Source: Nitrospira sp. Ga0074138 (GTDB lineage Bacteria > Nitrospirota > Nitrospiria > Nitrospirales > Nitrospiraceae). From it: a DNA stretch of 64,000 nucleotides. The stretch is taken from NCBI GenBank assembly GCA_001464735.1, contig LNDU01000030.1, positions 1-64,000 of the forward strand. Direction: 5' to 3'. The notes beneath the pieces are model-generated. The model searched no databases. It worked only from the letters and a program-made list of their open reading frames with translations, and was not told the DNA's origin. Made by a program: the position numbers and the translations under genes. Shown piece by piece: positions 1-10,143 of the stretch (positions are counted from its first letter, which is position 1; each line of letters begins with the position of its first letter).

Positions 1-208
1 CCTGAAACCGGCGGTAGGGATGAGTGGGAGGGACTAAACTGTCAAGATCAACCCTTTCCATTTGGGACATGAACAGCTCCAGGGGTACCAGGTGGGGAGG
101 CGCTCAACCCATCGTTGATAGCTTCTATTGGCCCCTCTCTCACCTTCACAATCCAAGGGACAGTGCTTGCCGCATGACACCTAACCCACCAGTGGAGCCC
201 ATCATAAT

Positions 209-670
209 ATGTCCAACCAGACTCTCCGTCCGCACCCTTCATTGCCGATCCCCACCACCGTTGAACTGGCCCTGATACAGCTCAGCTCCTCACAGATTCC
301 GTTGGCCGGTGTCGTCGCGGCTGGGGCACCAATTGAACCGATTCCTCAGATGGAACGCGTCGAGATGCTGAAAATCATGGTCGGCTATGGGGAGACCTTC
401 ACCCTTCGGGTCAAAGGCACGTCCATGCAGAATGAAGGCATCTTTCCGGGTGACATTGTCGTGGGGCAGAAGCAATCGACCGCCAGAAATGGGCGGACCG
501 TCATTGCTTTGGTGAATGGCGAGGCCACAATCAAGACGTATCACCGCAAGGCGGGCAGAGTGGAGCTCCATCCTGCCAATGGCGCCATGCAGCCAATTAT
601 CATCAAGCCGTAGGACAGCTTTCAGATCGAAGACATTGTTGTCGGCGTCATCCGTCACTTGAGAATGTGA
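209..670 (+). pseudogene. LexA/UmuD-like S24 peptidase domain with in-frame TAG near the C-terminus
   Basis: ORF 209-613 has the VAAG cleavage-type motif, GTSMQNEGIFPGD (Ser) and NGEATIKTY (Lys). After TAG 611-613 the same frame continues DSFQIEDIVVGVIRHLRM to TGA 670, matching the usual LexA C-terminus. No N-terminal HTH. Confidence 0.7.
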
Positions 671-821
671 GGCCTCGGCTGTTGGCACGGACCGTCACCT
701 TGTCTGCTTCGGGATTCCTGCCTTCGAAGTCGCCGTTGTTCGACTTCGTGATCCATGCCTTTCGACGCGACCGGTCGCGATCGCTCCGTTAAATACCTCG
801 CAGGCGTGCCTACGTGAAGTC

Positions 822-1346
822 TCATCCGAAGCCGAACAAGCAGGCCTTGGGACCGGCATGCCCGTTGGGCAGGCCCGACAGGTCTGTCCCTCGCTGCATG
901 TCCTTTCCACGAATCCGTCTTGCATCCGCACCGCGGAGGAGTCCTTGCTTCACATCGTGAGCCGCTATGCTCCGGTCTGGGAACCAGTTCAGCCAGGGTC
1001 CTTCGTGATGGATCTGACCGGAACTGGTCGGCGGCCGTGGACTTCCGATGTTCTTGGTCATATTGATGTCTTCATGCCGCATCACCTCCTGCACCGCAGC
1101 AAGGGGGGCCCGTTTGGCTAGCGCTTGCTTGTCCGCGGTCAACCGCAGTGATAGCGGGGTACTGCCGGGGCATCGCACTCCGACGCGCTCAAGTGCCTCC
1201 GTAATCCACCGGCGCATTTCGCGTGTCGGAATCGGACGCTCCTCCTCGTCATAGAGCATGGTGAAGAGGGGCGCATCGGATGGAAACTGCCCATTCGGAA
1301 ATCGCCGCCGGAGGTAGGCCTCCAACTCCTGTTTCACACTCCTCAC
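822..1346 (-). pseudogene. Degenerate tyrosine recombinase/phage integrase C-terminal fragment
   Basis: RRWITEALERVGV...STPLSLRLTADKQALAKRAPLAAVQEVMRHEDINMTKNI resembles the integrase SLRxTxA...VQxxxGHxxxxxTxxY region, but GH is RH and the Tyr is not evident. Confidence 0.5.
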
Positions 1347-1533
1347 GCGGATGACCGGTTCATCCTTCTATTTGCCTTTACAGTGTAAGAACAACCAGGC
1401 ATCAGTGCCGGCATGATGGAGATCCCGGATCTTGGCCTGCGCAAGGTCCACTTCCCGCGCCCAGGTCTTCAGCATGAGGCGCACAATAGACAGTCGGCAT
1501 CGCACAACGATCGTGGACCTGCCGTCAGGTTAG

Positions 1534-1631
1534 GGAAGGCCTGATTAATTCGAAGTTTCGGATGGCGATTGGTTAGATTCCCAGTGTTTTCTGTGATGGT
1601 TTGTTGAAAATGGGAATTAATCAGACCTTCC
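1534..1631. mobile_element. MITE-like element with about 18-bp imperfect terminal inverted repeats
   Basis: GGAAGGCCTGATTAATTC (1534-1551) and GAATTAATCAGACCTTCC (1614-1631) are inverted copies with one mismatch; no coding content. Confidence 0.5.
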
Positions 1632-1729
1632 ATAGGAGAGATCATGCACGCAATGGCCTGCTGTCAGCTATGCGGATGAATTTCCAAGATGGGTCACCAC
1701 GCTGATACCCATAAACCAGTGCGCACGGT

Positions 1730-1873
1730 CTATCTCGCCCCTTTGGCGAGCCGGGTGCGCTCACTCCACCGGTCTGGTTGCAGGACCGTGCTAATGGCCA
1801 CAAAGACGATGATGATCAAATAGAACACCAATGACACTGTGAAAAGATACCCTGCGCGGAGTTTGGTGAGCAT
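1730..1873 (-). CDS. Small membrane protein (47 aa), paralogue of 53325-53501
   Basis: Manual translation: MLTKLRAGYLFTVSLVFYLIIIVFVAISTVLQPDRWSERTRLAKGAR*. One predicted TM, GAGGAG upstream of ATG, and strong similarity to a second small ORF in the window. Confidence 0.75.
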   Translation of the reverse strand: MLTKLRAGYLFTVSLVFYLIIIVFVAISTVLQPDRWSERTRLAKGAR

Positions 1874-1999
1874 GATATTCCATCTCCTCATCTTCGCAGC
1901 CCCTCAAAATGTTACCGACATGAAATACATGCCTAATACCGGCGCAACAGCACAATGGCAGTATGAATCCAACACAACAATACTAAGGAGGATCAGATT

Positions 2000-2383
2000 A
2001 TGGTCACAGTCGGCAACTTAATGCAGAAGGAACCAGTGACGGTGGATGCAGGCACGTCGGTCGTCGAGGCGGCGAAGTTGATGAAGGCCTGCAACGTCGA
2101 AAGTGTGCTCGTCGCCCGCCAAGCAAAGATCATCGGCATCCTGACGGAATCGGATGTCGTCAAGAAGTTCGTGGGCGCAGAGAAAGCCCCGTACTTCGTG
2201 CCGGTAGAGGACATCATGAGCAGCCCAGTGCCCGGGATCGAAGAGCGGCGGCCGTTGACCGAAGCGGCCGACCTCATGGACAAGCATCGCACGCTTCATC
2301 TCGGCGTCACCAAAGGGGGAGCGCTCATCGGCATGGTCTCGGTTCGAGACTTTCTCCGACCCGTCTCCATCGACGAGTTTTAA
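2000..2383 (+). CDS. CBS domain protein (two CBS motifs)
   Basis: VGNLMQKEPVTVDAGTSVVEAAKLMKACNVESVLV...GILTESDVV...VEDIMSSPV; AAGGAGGA before ATG. Confidence 0.9.
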   Translation: MVTVGNLMQKEPVTVDAGTSVVEAAKLMKACNVESVLVARQAKIIGILTESDVVKKFVGAEKAPYFVPVEDIMSSPVPGIEERRPLTEAADLMDKHRTLHLGVTKGGALIGMVSVRDFLRPVSIDEF

Positions 2384-2631
2384 CGACCCTGTCTTTCATG
2401 AGCCTGCTGCCTGCTCGGTTAGGCAGCCCCTCGCCCCCTCTCTTCCACGTCGCCAGTTCGCACGGGTGATCTCTCCCCCGGCATTTCCTGACGACCCACC
2501 GAGAGTTGCGTTTCCCTCTCTCCTGCGTTCATACTTACAGATGCTGGTTCTTGCGTGAGAATTCCACCTTGTCTCGATTGGACACCCATCTCGCTTCTCA
2601 TGGTCGCTCCTCCCCGATCTCTTCACAACGA

Positions 2632-2772
2632 GAACGCGAACGGAAGCTGACCGTCGCACCTGATTTCCGCCTGCCTCGGCTGCCCGGCACACCGCTCCCC
2701 CGACGGCAGCTGATCTCCACCTATTACGATACGACGGCCTACGATCTGGCCCATGCACGGATAACCCTTCGA
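2632..2772 (+). pseudogene. CYTH domain N-terminal fragment, out of frame with the downstream CHAD ORF
   Basis: ERERKLTVAPDFRLPRLPG...RRQLISTYYDTTAYDLAHARITLR is typical of CYTH; the frame is lost before ELKIPLGDDRQEIEV, which lies in another frame. Confidence 0.65.
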
Positions 2773-2785
2773 GCTGAAGATTCCG

Positions 2786-3988
2786 TTGGGCGACGATCGG
2801 CAGGAGATAGAAGTGCCCGACGACAAGCCCGATCCACCGGCCTCATTACGTGACCTGCTGATTGTTCACCTGGGCCATCGGCCTCTGGTGCCGATCATGA
2901 CCTTGCGCGTCTGGAGAACCGGTGTCCTCGTGCGCGATCGTCGTCGGCCTGTTGCTGAGGTGGTGCTCGACAACGTGACCGTGGTGAAAGACGGCCGCGT
3001 GATCCAGCGCTTTCGCGAACTTGAAATCGAACAGCGCCAGGGCAACGAGGCCTCGCGTCGTGCCCTTGAACGGCAGATGCGCGAGGCCGGGGCATCCGAT
3101 CATGACGGGCGGCCCAAATTGTTTCGTGCCCTGTCTCTGCCGGCCCCTATCCCAGACGAGCAGCCTGACCCAAAAGCGCCGATAGTCGACCATCTCAAGT
3201 GGGCACTCGCGCAGCACGTCGGATGGCTCCTGGCCCATGATCCTGGCACGAGACTCGGCACCGAGCCTGAGAGCCTGCATCAACTGCGCGTCGCGACCAG
3301 GCGCCTGCGCGCGGTACTCCGCACAGCCCGGCCGATCCTCCTTCCCACATGGGTCACGACACTGGAACAAGAGCTCACGTGGCTGAGCGAGCTGCTGGGA
3401 CCGGCCCGCGACCTCGACGTCCAGATCGCCCATTTCACAGAAGAATCTGCCGCATTGGATGCGCGAGATCGCAAGCTACTGACCCAATTCATCTCCCATC
3501 TACGCACGCAACGAGAGGCCGTGCAGCAGATGGTGGTCAGCGAGCTCACAGGCGTTCGCTACGTGGAACTGATCCGGCGGCTTCAACAAGCGGCGCAAGC
3601 CCCCTCAATCGTGGAGTCTCCCCTCACTGTCCGTCAACTCGCCAAGCGAGAGTTCATGAAACTGCGCAAGGCGATCAGCCGACTCGCCCCTTCCCCATCG
3701 GATACCGCACTACACACAATTCGCATCAAGACCAAACGGGCTCGCTATGCGGCAGAACTTGCTCGCAGTTCAGTAGGGAAACCAGCCAGCCGGTTTATCA
3801 AGTCCGCGCGTGCGGCCCAGGATCTCCTGGGCCTCCATCAGGATGCGATCCAAGCCGAACGTCACGTCCGACAGTTCCTCAAATACTCGACGAGTGTCCG
3901 CGCCGGATTCGTCGGCCGCAACGTTCACAAGGAGATCAAACCGCTGTTCAAGTCGTTGCTGAAACGAGGGAAGAAGGCCTGGCGATGA
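2786..3988 (+). CDS. CHAD domain-containing protein (N-terminally disrupted CYTH-CHAD)
   Basis: ESLHQLRVATRRLRAVLRTARPIL...ELLGPARDLDVQIAHF and LHTIRIKTKRARYAAEL are CHAD signatures. Confidence 0.85.
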   Translation: MGDDRQEIEVPDDKPDPPASLRDLLIVHLGHRPLVPIMTLRVWRTGVLVRDRRRPVAEVVLDNVTVVKDGRVIQRFRELEIEQRQGNEASRRALERQMREAGASDHDGRPKLFRALSLPAPIPDEQPDPKAPIVDHLKWALAQHVGWLLAHDPGTRLGTEPESLHQLRVATRRLRAVLRTARPILLPTWVTTLEQELTWLSELLGPARDLDVQIAHFTEESAALDARDRKLLTQFISHLRTQREAVQQMVVSELTGVRYVELIRRLQQAAQAPSIVESPLTVRQLAKREFMKLRKAISRLAPSPSDTALHTIRIKTKRARYAAELARSSVGKPASRFIKSARAAQDLLGLHQDAIQAERHVRQFLKYSTSVRAGFVGRNVHKEIKPLFKSLLKRGKKAWR

Positions 3989-4191
3989 ATGGGGCAACTA
4001 TACTATCGCGATAAGCGGTGTGTGTTTCAAACATTGCCACAACACAGAGATAAATGTTCCGTGATAGATAAACCTGAAGGGGTGACCACGCTGAATGCAC
4101 CGGAGGGTGAGAGTAAACCAACTCGTTACACGTTGGCCCAGGATTGGTTTTTAGTCAATGTGGATCCGTTACCGATCTAATTATGGCCTCT

Positions 4192-5616
4192 TTATCCTCG
4201 AATGTTTCGGAGGAGTAGTCCGCACCCTCGCCAGAAGGAGGAGGCGAATCGAGTAACTTGTTTATCTTCTGCTAGTCCAAAGTCCTGGTCTTCGTCCTGC
4301 AAGCGGGCAAGACGAGCCGACACATCACGGTACTTGCGCTGTCCCCGGTCTAATGCCACATAGACCTCCCGAGCTTCATCATACCGTCGATGGGATTCAA
4401 GGGTCCGAGCCAACAAATACTGCACGGCTACACTTTCCTCTCGGGTAGCCGGTCGGTAGCTGGCGGCTTCCCGTATCGTCGTTATTGCGTCGTCGTGCTG
4501 CCCCATCGCCTTCAAACAGAGCCCCTTCTGCGCTAGCGCTCGAATCGCCCAGGTGTCCTGCTTGGACAGCTTATCGAATAGCCAGATCGCTTTCGTATAT
4601 TCCCGAGATTCCTTCAGCGTCAATCCTTCGTGATACATCGATGCCGGATCCGGCACACAGACAATCTCACTCTGCTGGAGTTGTCCAGAATGCCGGGCCT
4701 GTCCATCCGCTTGGACACGCCCACCAACCAACGAGTCGATCTCGACTCGCTCAGCGCTCAGTTCATGTTCAGGCAAATCGACATCTTCCGGCGACACTAC
4801 GAACCGAAGCATACCTTGTTTGGCTCGGGCTGTTGCAGCTGCCACAATGACACGTGCGGTGATGTTGTCAGCTTGTTCTGCAAAACCATACGCAAGCGCA
4901 TGGTCGCAGAGTTGATTGATGAGACGAGGGTTTCCGCCGGCCAGACGAAAAGCAACTCGACTGGCGAGTGTGGAAAAGAGCGGAGAGTGCCGACCTGCCA
5001 CCTGAAGACGATGCTCGATGTAGGCCACGGTCTCAACTTCCGAAAGCCCATCCAACACATATTCCACGCCGATTCGTTGCGCGAACTGCACCATCTCAGG
5101 CCCCTTGAGGAGATCCTGAAGGGCCAGCTGTCCAGACAGTAAGATCTGAAGCGCGCGGCGGCGTCCGTCGTTGAGATTCGAAAGGAGCCGAAGCTCTTCC
5201 AATACACCGGCTCCAGCGTTTTGTGCTTCATCGATAATCAAGAGAACCCTGCGCCCGATTTTGTGCTCATGCTCAAGGAATCGTGCAAACTCATGAAAGA
5301 CATCGACCTCACTCTTCCCGTTGGTCGATAATCCGAAAGAGGCCGCGATCCAGGGCATCAATGCGCCCAGCCCGCTGTGGATGTTCGATAAGATGCCGAT
5401 GACCCAGGGATGGCGCGACTGGTCCAGCACCCGATTCAGCAAGGTTGTTTTCCCTGTGCCGGGATGGCCTGTCATGACGATGAAGGCTGAACCGTTCGCC
5501 AGTCCATACTCCAGGAGACTGAGCGCCGTCTTGTGCTTGGCTCCCAAGTAGAGAAACTCAGGATCCGGCAGCAACGTGAAGGGCTTCGTTTTCAGTTGAT
5601 AGTGCGCTTCGTACAT
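4192..5616 (-). CDS. ExeA-like secretion ATPase of PEP-CTERM/XrtA-type EPS loci with C-terminal TPR-like region
   Basis: MYEAHYQLKTKPFTLLPDPEFLYLGAKHKTALSLLEYGL, Walker A GHPGTGKTT, Walker B LLIIDEAQN. Confidence 0.9.
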   Translation of the reverse strand: MYEAHYQLKTKPFTLLPDPEFLYLGAKHKTALSLLEYGLANGSAFIVMTGHPGTGKTTLLNRVLDQSRHPWVIGILSNIHSGLGALMPWIAASFGLSTNGKSEVDVFHEFARFLEHEHKIGRRVLLIIDEAQNAGAGVLEELRLLSNLNDGRRRALQILLSGQLALQDLLKGPEMVQFAQRIGVEYVLDGLSEVETVAYIEHRLQVAGRHSPLFSTLASRVAFRLAGGNPRLINQLCDHALAYGFAEQADNITARVIVAAATARAKQGMLRFVVSPEDVDLPEHELSAERVEIDSLVGGRVQADGQARHSGQLQQSEIVCVPDPASMYHEGLTLKESREYTKAIWLFDKLSKQDTWAIRALAQKGLCLKAMGQHDDAITTIREAASYRPATREESVAVQYLLARTLESHRRYDEAREVYVALDRGQRKYRDVSARLARLQDEDQDFGLAEDKQVTRFASSFWRGCGLLLRNIRG

Positions 5617-5621
5617 AGCCG

Positions 5622-6464
5622 CTAATTGGAATGCGCCTGCAACAAACTCATGGCTTTCCGCCCGGTCAATTGCTTACGTCCTGACTTATTGAGAACCCCC
5701 CCAAGAATCGGAACGCTGCCACCAATTGCCGTCAGCGCTCGTTCCACGTCGGCCGATGATGTTCGACCTTCTTCGGCCACGAGCAGCAATGCGTCGAGAT
5801 GGGGGCTGAACCCAAATACATCTGGTCGAGACAAGAGCGGCGGGAGATCGAACACGATGAAACGGGAAGGATACCGATGCTTGAGTTCTTGAGCCAGGGC
5901 AGCCATTCTTGGAGACGCCAGTGCTTCTGCCGAATTCTTGACTGCTCGTCCTCCCGGCAAGACCACCAACCGTCCGACATCGGGATGAACCAGTAATTGC
6001 GCAAGCGGCGCCTCATCAAACAGGTATTCTGTCAATCCTGGGACCGTCTCCAATCCAAAGGTGCGATGGACGGAGGGTCGAGCCATGTCGGCGTCCACCA
6101 GCAACACCGTATGCGCCAGATCCATCGCGAGGGCGAGAGAAAGGTTCACCGCCGTCAGCGTTTTTCCTTCGTAAGCCGTAGGGCTGGACACGCCGAGGAC
6201 ATTCCATCCCTTCTGGCGGAACTGTTGCATGACCTGAGCACGCAGCATTTTGTATGCATCGACGAATGCCCCTTCCTCATGCCCAACAATCAATCGGTGA
6301 GCCCGCATCACATCCTCAGAGAGTGGGATCGATTTCGTCGACGAATAGACGAGGGGACGTGTGGGGACGAGAGAATGTCCGACTCGGCGATGTATGTCCT
6401 GATCCGTCCCGCCATATTGTTGTTTAAGCCGCTCTTGGGCTCGCTGGAGATATTCCATTGTCAT
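5622..6464 (-). CDS. CpsD/CapB-type tyrosine autokinase (exosortase-system associated)
   Basis: VLGVSSPTAYEGKTLTAVNLSLALAMDLAHTVLLVDADMARPSVHRTFG; likely start at MTMEYLQRAQ rather than the 6620 ORF start. Confidence 0.88.
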   Translation of the reverse strand: MTMEYLQRAQERLKQQYGGTDQDIHRRVGHSLVPTRPLVYSSTKSIPLSEDVMRAHRLIVGHEEGAFVDAYKMLRAQVMQQFRQKGWNVLGVSSPTAYEGKTLTAVNLSLALAMDLAHTVLLVDADMARPSVHRTFGLETVPGLTEYLFDEAPLAQLLVHPDVGRLVVLPGGRAVKNSAEALASPRMAALAQELKHRYPSRFIVFDLPPLLSRPDVFGFSPHLDALLLVAEEGRTSSADVERALTAIGGSVPILGGVLNKSGRKQLTGRKAMSLLQAHSN

Positions 6465-6483
6465 GCCTCCTCCCGTCACTGGT

Positions 6484-8268
6484 TCAGCCGAGTTTTCGCC
6501 AAATCGTGTACCATAGGACGTCCAAGGGCATCCATGCCAGATGTAGCACGACCGCCCCAAGAAGAGCGACGCCGAGGCCCGCAAATCCGACCATCCTTCT
6601 CCGACGACCAAGTGACACAAGCTCCTCCTCCGAATGCAGATATGGAATCACGGCCAGGGTCGCACCCTGCAGCGCTCGACTGAACTGTTCGGCTGTATGG
6701 ATCGTTCGATCGATATTGTCCACCACCACACCCGCCCCGATTCCTCCTCCGACCGCCAGAAAGGCACCGAGCAGTAGAATCGCCAGACGATTGGGCCGAT
6801 CCGGCTTCTCAGGCAACTCGGGAGGATTGATCAGCGAGAATCGCTCGCCTTTTCGCTGCACCTCCAACTCTGCCGACACTTGGGCCTCCATCAGGCGAGA
6901 GGTGATTTCTTGGTGCTTATGCACGGAATTTTCCCGATCTCTGATCAAATCCAGATACTCGGGTTCCATCGTCGGCGTCGCGGCCAAACGTTTGGCATGC
7001 TCCGCCATCCTGCGTTTGAGGTCCGCTCGCGCTAACTCCAGTGAATCCAACATCGCCTTGGTCGAGGCCAACTGGGACTGGATGTTGATGTATGCAGGGT
7101 TCTCCGGCTTGACGGCAGATGTCGTTGCCGGACGAAGCCCCGCAGCCTGTAACTCCCGCTCAAGCGACGCCACCACTTCCTGAGTGCGAACCACATCGGG
7201 ATGTACATCGTTCGCACGCTCCCGGAGATCGGCAAGCGCAGCACGTGCCGCTGTCAACCGTTTCGACAGCTCATCTCGCTCGTCGATGCCACCCGTTTCT
7301 CGTTCCAGCGATTCAAGCTCTTGTTTCAGCTTGAGGATATCGGGATGATCGGGCATGAGATACGCGGACACGCTGGCATACTGTGCTCGCAAAGCCTTCA
7401 GCCGCTCTCCCGTATCCAAGAGCCGCTCGCCGCTGGCGCTGATGATCGGCGTGTGGGGTTTCAACGTGGCGAGCTCCCCCTCGAGATAGGTCTTTCGCTC
7501 GCGAAGACTTCTGATATCGCGGTCGGCGTCGATTAGCTCTCGCTGAGTTTGATTCAACAGTTGCATGTTGAGTTGCACCAACTCCGGCAGGGCCCCGTCC
7601 GCCCGCTGTTTCACCACCGAGATCTTCTCCTCCAATTCCGAAATATGCCGAGCGAGGTTCTCCGACTCCCGTTTCAGAAAAGCCGTCGTTTCATGGGCAT
7701 GCCGCTCGCGTGTTTTCAGGTTTTCCCCCAGAAACAAACTGGTCAGTTCATGAGCAACCTTTTGTGCCAGTCCTGGAGTTTCTCCATCGTACGCCAGGGT
7801 AAAGGCGATGGTCGCCTGGGTCGGATTTTGACTCCGACGATCGATCACCTTGACGTTCATGACATCGATTTGGATATCTTTCGTAAATCGATTCAGTACC
7901 TCCTCCGTCGGGCTCCGTTTCCTGAGCTTCTTGTACAGATCGTACTGCTCGACAATGCGCCAAAGAGTGGAACGGCTGAGAACCTGTTGTTTGATTGTCT
8001 CGATGCGTTGATCGGCGTAGGTCGCAATGGCCGCGCGAACCAGATCGGGTGGAATCTCTTGCTCTTCGATCAGAATCGTCGCGGTCGAGCGATAGACCGC
8101 CGGCAGGAGAAACGCCAAGGCAGCACACGCAACCACCAGGGACGCCCCAATCGTCATAATCAGCGCTCGGCGTCTCTGGAACAGGGCCAGATAGTCGGAG
8201 AATGTCCTGGTACGCGCAGCCGGCCTGGCTTGCGGCCTCCGCTCGTGACTCATCGCGACACCGACCAT
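6484..8268 (-). CDS. Wzz/GNVR polysaccharide chain-length determinant family protein
   Basis: N- and C-terminal TM segments, long coiled coil, C-terminal RFSLINPPELPEKPDRPNR. Confidence 0.88.
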   Translation of the reverse strand: MVGVAMSHERRPQARPAARTRTFSDYLALFQRRRALIMTIGASLVVACAALAFLLPAVYRSTATILIEEQEIPPDLVRAAIATYADQRIETIKQQVLSRSTLWRIVEQYDLYKKLRKRSPTEEVLNRFTKDIQIDVMNVKVIDRRSQNPTQATIAFTLAYDGETPGLAQKVAHELTSLFLGENLKTRERHAHETTAFLKRESENLARHISELEEKISVVKQRADGALPELVQLNMQLLNQTQRELIDADRDIRSLRERKTYLEGELATLKPHTPIISASGERLLDTGERLKALRAQYASVSAYLMPDHPDILKLKQELESLERETGGIDERDELSKRLTAARAALADLRERANDVHPDVVRTQEVVASLERELQAAGLRPATTSAVKPENPAYINIQSQLASTKAMLDSLELARADLKRRMAEHAKRLAATPTMEPEYLDLIRDRENSVHKHQEITSRLMEAQVSAELEVQRKGERFSLINPPELPEKPDRPNRLAILLLGAFLAVGGGIGAGVVVDNIDRTIHTAEQFSRALQGATLAVIPYLHSEEELVSLGRRRRMVGFAGLGVALLGAVVLHLAWMPLDVLWYTIWRKLG

Positions 8269-9527
8269 TGTTCACCTCCGTACGTCACCATGATGAACGT
8301 CGAATGGGAACCATTCTGTTGGTCGATGCTGTCGACGGCACGTTCTCCATATGTATAGGACACATCGAGTGCCCACCACTCGGCGAATTTCCATGAAAGG
8401 CTCGGACTGACGGAAAAAAACCTCGTCTTGGCCAGAGGTCGACTGCCCTCCGTCGTGGTAATTCCCGATACGAAATAGAGCGCGCCAGCCACTGATACGC
8501 TCAGTTTTTCGGTCATGTTGTGAGACAGCGATGCCCCCACACGGTCGGTTCCCAGCAGGCGGCCGAACCCACTGGGATTAATCTCGCGGCTTCCGTCGAT
8601 CTGGAGCATGGTCCGTTCGAACTGCTTACGCAATGAGCCTCGGTATACCCAGACGACCTCCTGGCTGGTCTCGGATCTGTCGGTGCTTCTTCCCAGTAGA
8701 ATCCCAACAACTCCCGGTATAGCAGGGAGATCTTGCGTCGAACTCACCAGCCGGCCACCTCCCGATATCGATCCCGTCACCTGATGACCGAAGTCATGCG
8801 TCCATCCCCCCTGTGCTCCGTAGTATGTCGACTCAAGCCCGACGGTTGGGATGCGGACTAATGTGTAGAGGCCGGTCACCTGCACTTCATCCAGCTCCGT
8901 CGGATGGTAGATCGGTCCGGACGTCACACCGTGCACCTGGTAACCGACCAAGCCGAATCGCTGCCCATCTTGGTACTGTGCGTCCGTGAACTGATAGCTG
9001 CTCTCCCACGACGTGCGCTCAGTGAGTCCGACTCTCCAAGTAGGCACAGCTGTCCACGTGCTTCGTTGCGTAAAACCCAGGACCAGTCCGGTTTCCTGTA
9101 ACTCTGAGCGCAAAGTATTATCTCGATGAAATCCTCCCTGAAATCCCAGGGTGTGACGATCCGAGCGATACGACGCCTTTAGGGGGAAATGGAGGTTGGT
9201 GAACTCTCGATCGATGTCGCCGTAGTAATGCACAAAGTCTGCTCTGGTCTCTGCCTCGACAGCCAACGCTTCCGTCGCTCCTTTGAACTTCACCGCCGGT
9301 GTCACCCAATGCCCCAACACTTCGTTGTCCCCGTCATTGATGAGCAGATTGCTGTTGTAGACGCCTTTCACACTCAACGTCGGAGCCGCCGACCATTCGG
9401 CCGCCGCTGCCTGATCCCGTACTGTACCAAGCGTCAGCGCTCCCAGACCGCAGAATCCAGCCAGGACACCGAGCCACGCTCGACTCCAAGAACACGTTGG
9501 ACTGTCCTCAACAGACGGCCGCTCCAT
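8250..9527 (-). CDS. Outer-membrane beta-barrel protein, PEP-CTERM system associated
   Basis: Signal peptide, alternating beta-barrel composition, position between Wzz-like and export genes. Confidence 0.7.
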   Translation of the reverse strand: MERPSVEDSPTCSWSRAWLGVLAGFCGLGALTLGTVRDQAAAAEWSAAPTLSVKGVYNSNLLINDGDNEVLGHWVTPAVKFKGATEALAVEAETRADFVHYYGDIDREFTNLHFPLKASYRSDRHTLGFQGGFHRDNTLRSELQETGLVLGFTQRSTWTAVPTWRVGLTERTSWESSYQFTDAQYQDGQRFGLVGYQVHGVTSGPIYHPTELDEVQVTGLYTLVRIPTVGLESTYYGAQGGWTHDFGHQVTGSISGGGRLVSSTQDLPAIPGVVGILLGRSTDRSETSQEVVWVYRGSLRKQFERTMLQIDGSREINPSGFGRLLGTDRVGASLSHNMTEKLSVSVAGALYFVSGITTTEGSRPLAKTRFFSVSPSLSWKFAEWWALDVSYTYGERAVDSIDQQNGSHSTFIMVTYGGEQWSVSR

Positions 9528-9531
9528 CCCG

Positions 9532-10143
9532 TCACGGCACCATCACCACATCGCCACGCTGGAGCACAATGTTCTGCTCCAGATCTCTTCCTTTTCGGGC
9601 GTCACCGTAGCGAAACGGAAAGACCATTTCATCGGTTCCATTCTGCCGGCGAATGATCTTGATGTCGTTCTCCGCCGCATAGGGCGTCAATCCTCCGGCC
9701 ATGCTGAGCGCCTGCAACACATCCGTGTGGTGTCCTGCCTGGTATTCTCCGGGCTTGTTCACCCGTCCCAGCACATAGATGCGATAGCTTTGCACTTTGA
9801 GGACGGTCACCGTTACATTCGGTGTCGGCAGATACTTCGTCAGGCGCTTGGTGATTTCGAAACGGACATCCTCGGCCGTCCGCCCGGAGGCCGCGACCTC
9901 GCCGATCAGGGGAAACGTGATCATCCCATCCGGCCGCACAACCATTTCCTGCGTCAGCTGCTCATCCTTCCACACGGCCACTTTGAGGACATCCTCGGGT
10001 CCAAGAAGATAGGATGGTTCTGCATTGATGGGTTCCGCTGCAGAGGAAGCACTCAGGCTCAACATTGAAACACAGAGACTTCCGACCAAAAGGCCAAGAC
10101 AGCCCAAGCTTACATACAACATCTCTCGTCCGCGAGGCCTCAT
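9532..10143 (-). CDS. Polysaccharide export protein (Wza/SLBB family)
   Basis: YLLGPEDVLKVAVWKDEQLTQEMVVRPDGMITFPLIGEVAASGRTAEDV...YVLGRVNKPGEY. Confidence 0.92.
   Translation of the reverse strand: MRPRGREMLYVSLGCLGLLVGSLCVSMLSLSASSAAEPINAEPSYLLGPEDVLKVAVWKDEQLTQEMVVRPDGMITFPLIGEVAASGRTAEDVRFEITKRLTKYLPTPNVTVTVLKVQSYRIYVLGRVNKPGEYQAGHHTDVLQALSMAGGLTPYAAENDIKIIRRQNGTDEMVFPFRYGDARKGRDLEQNIVLQRGDVVMVP

Noticed and set aside
5997-6683. 228-aa plus-strand ORF over the tyrosine kinase gene
   Set aside because: Antisense to a well-supported CDS, no recognisable domain.
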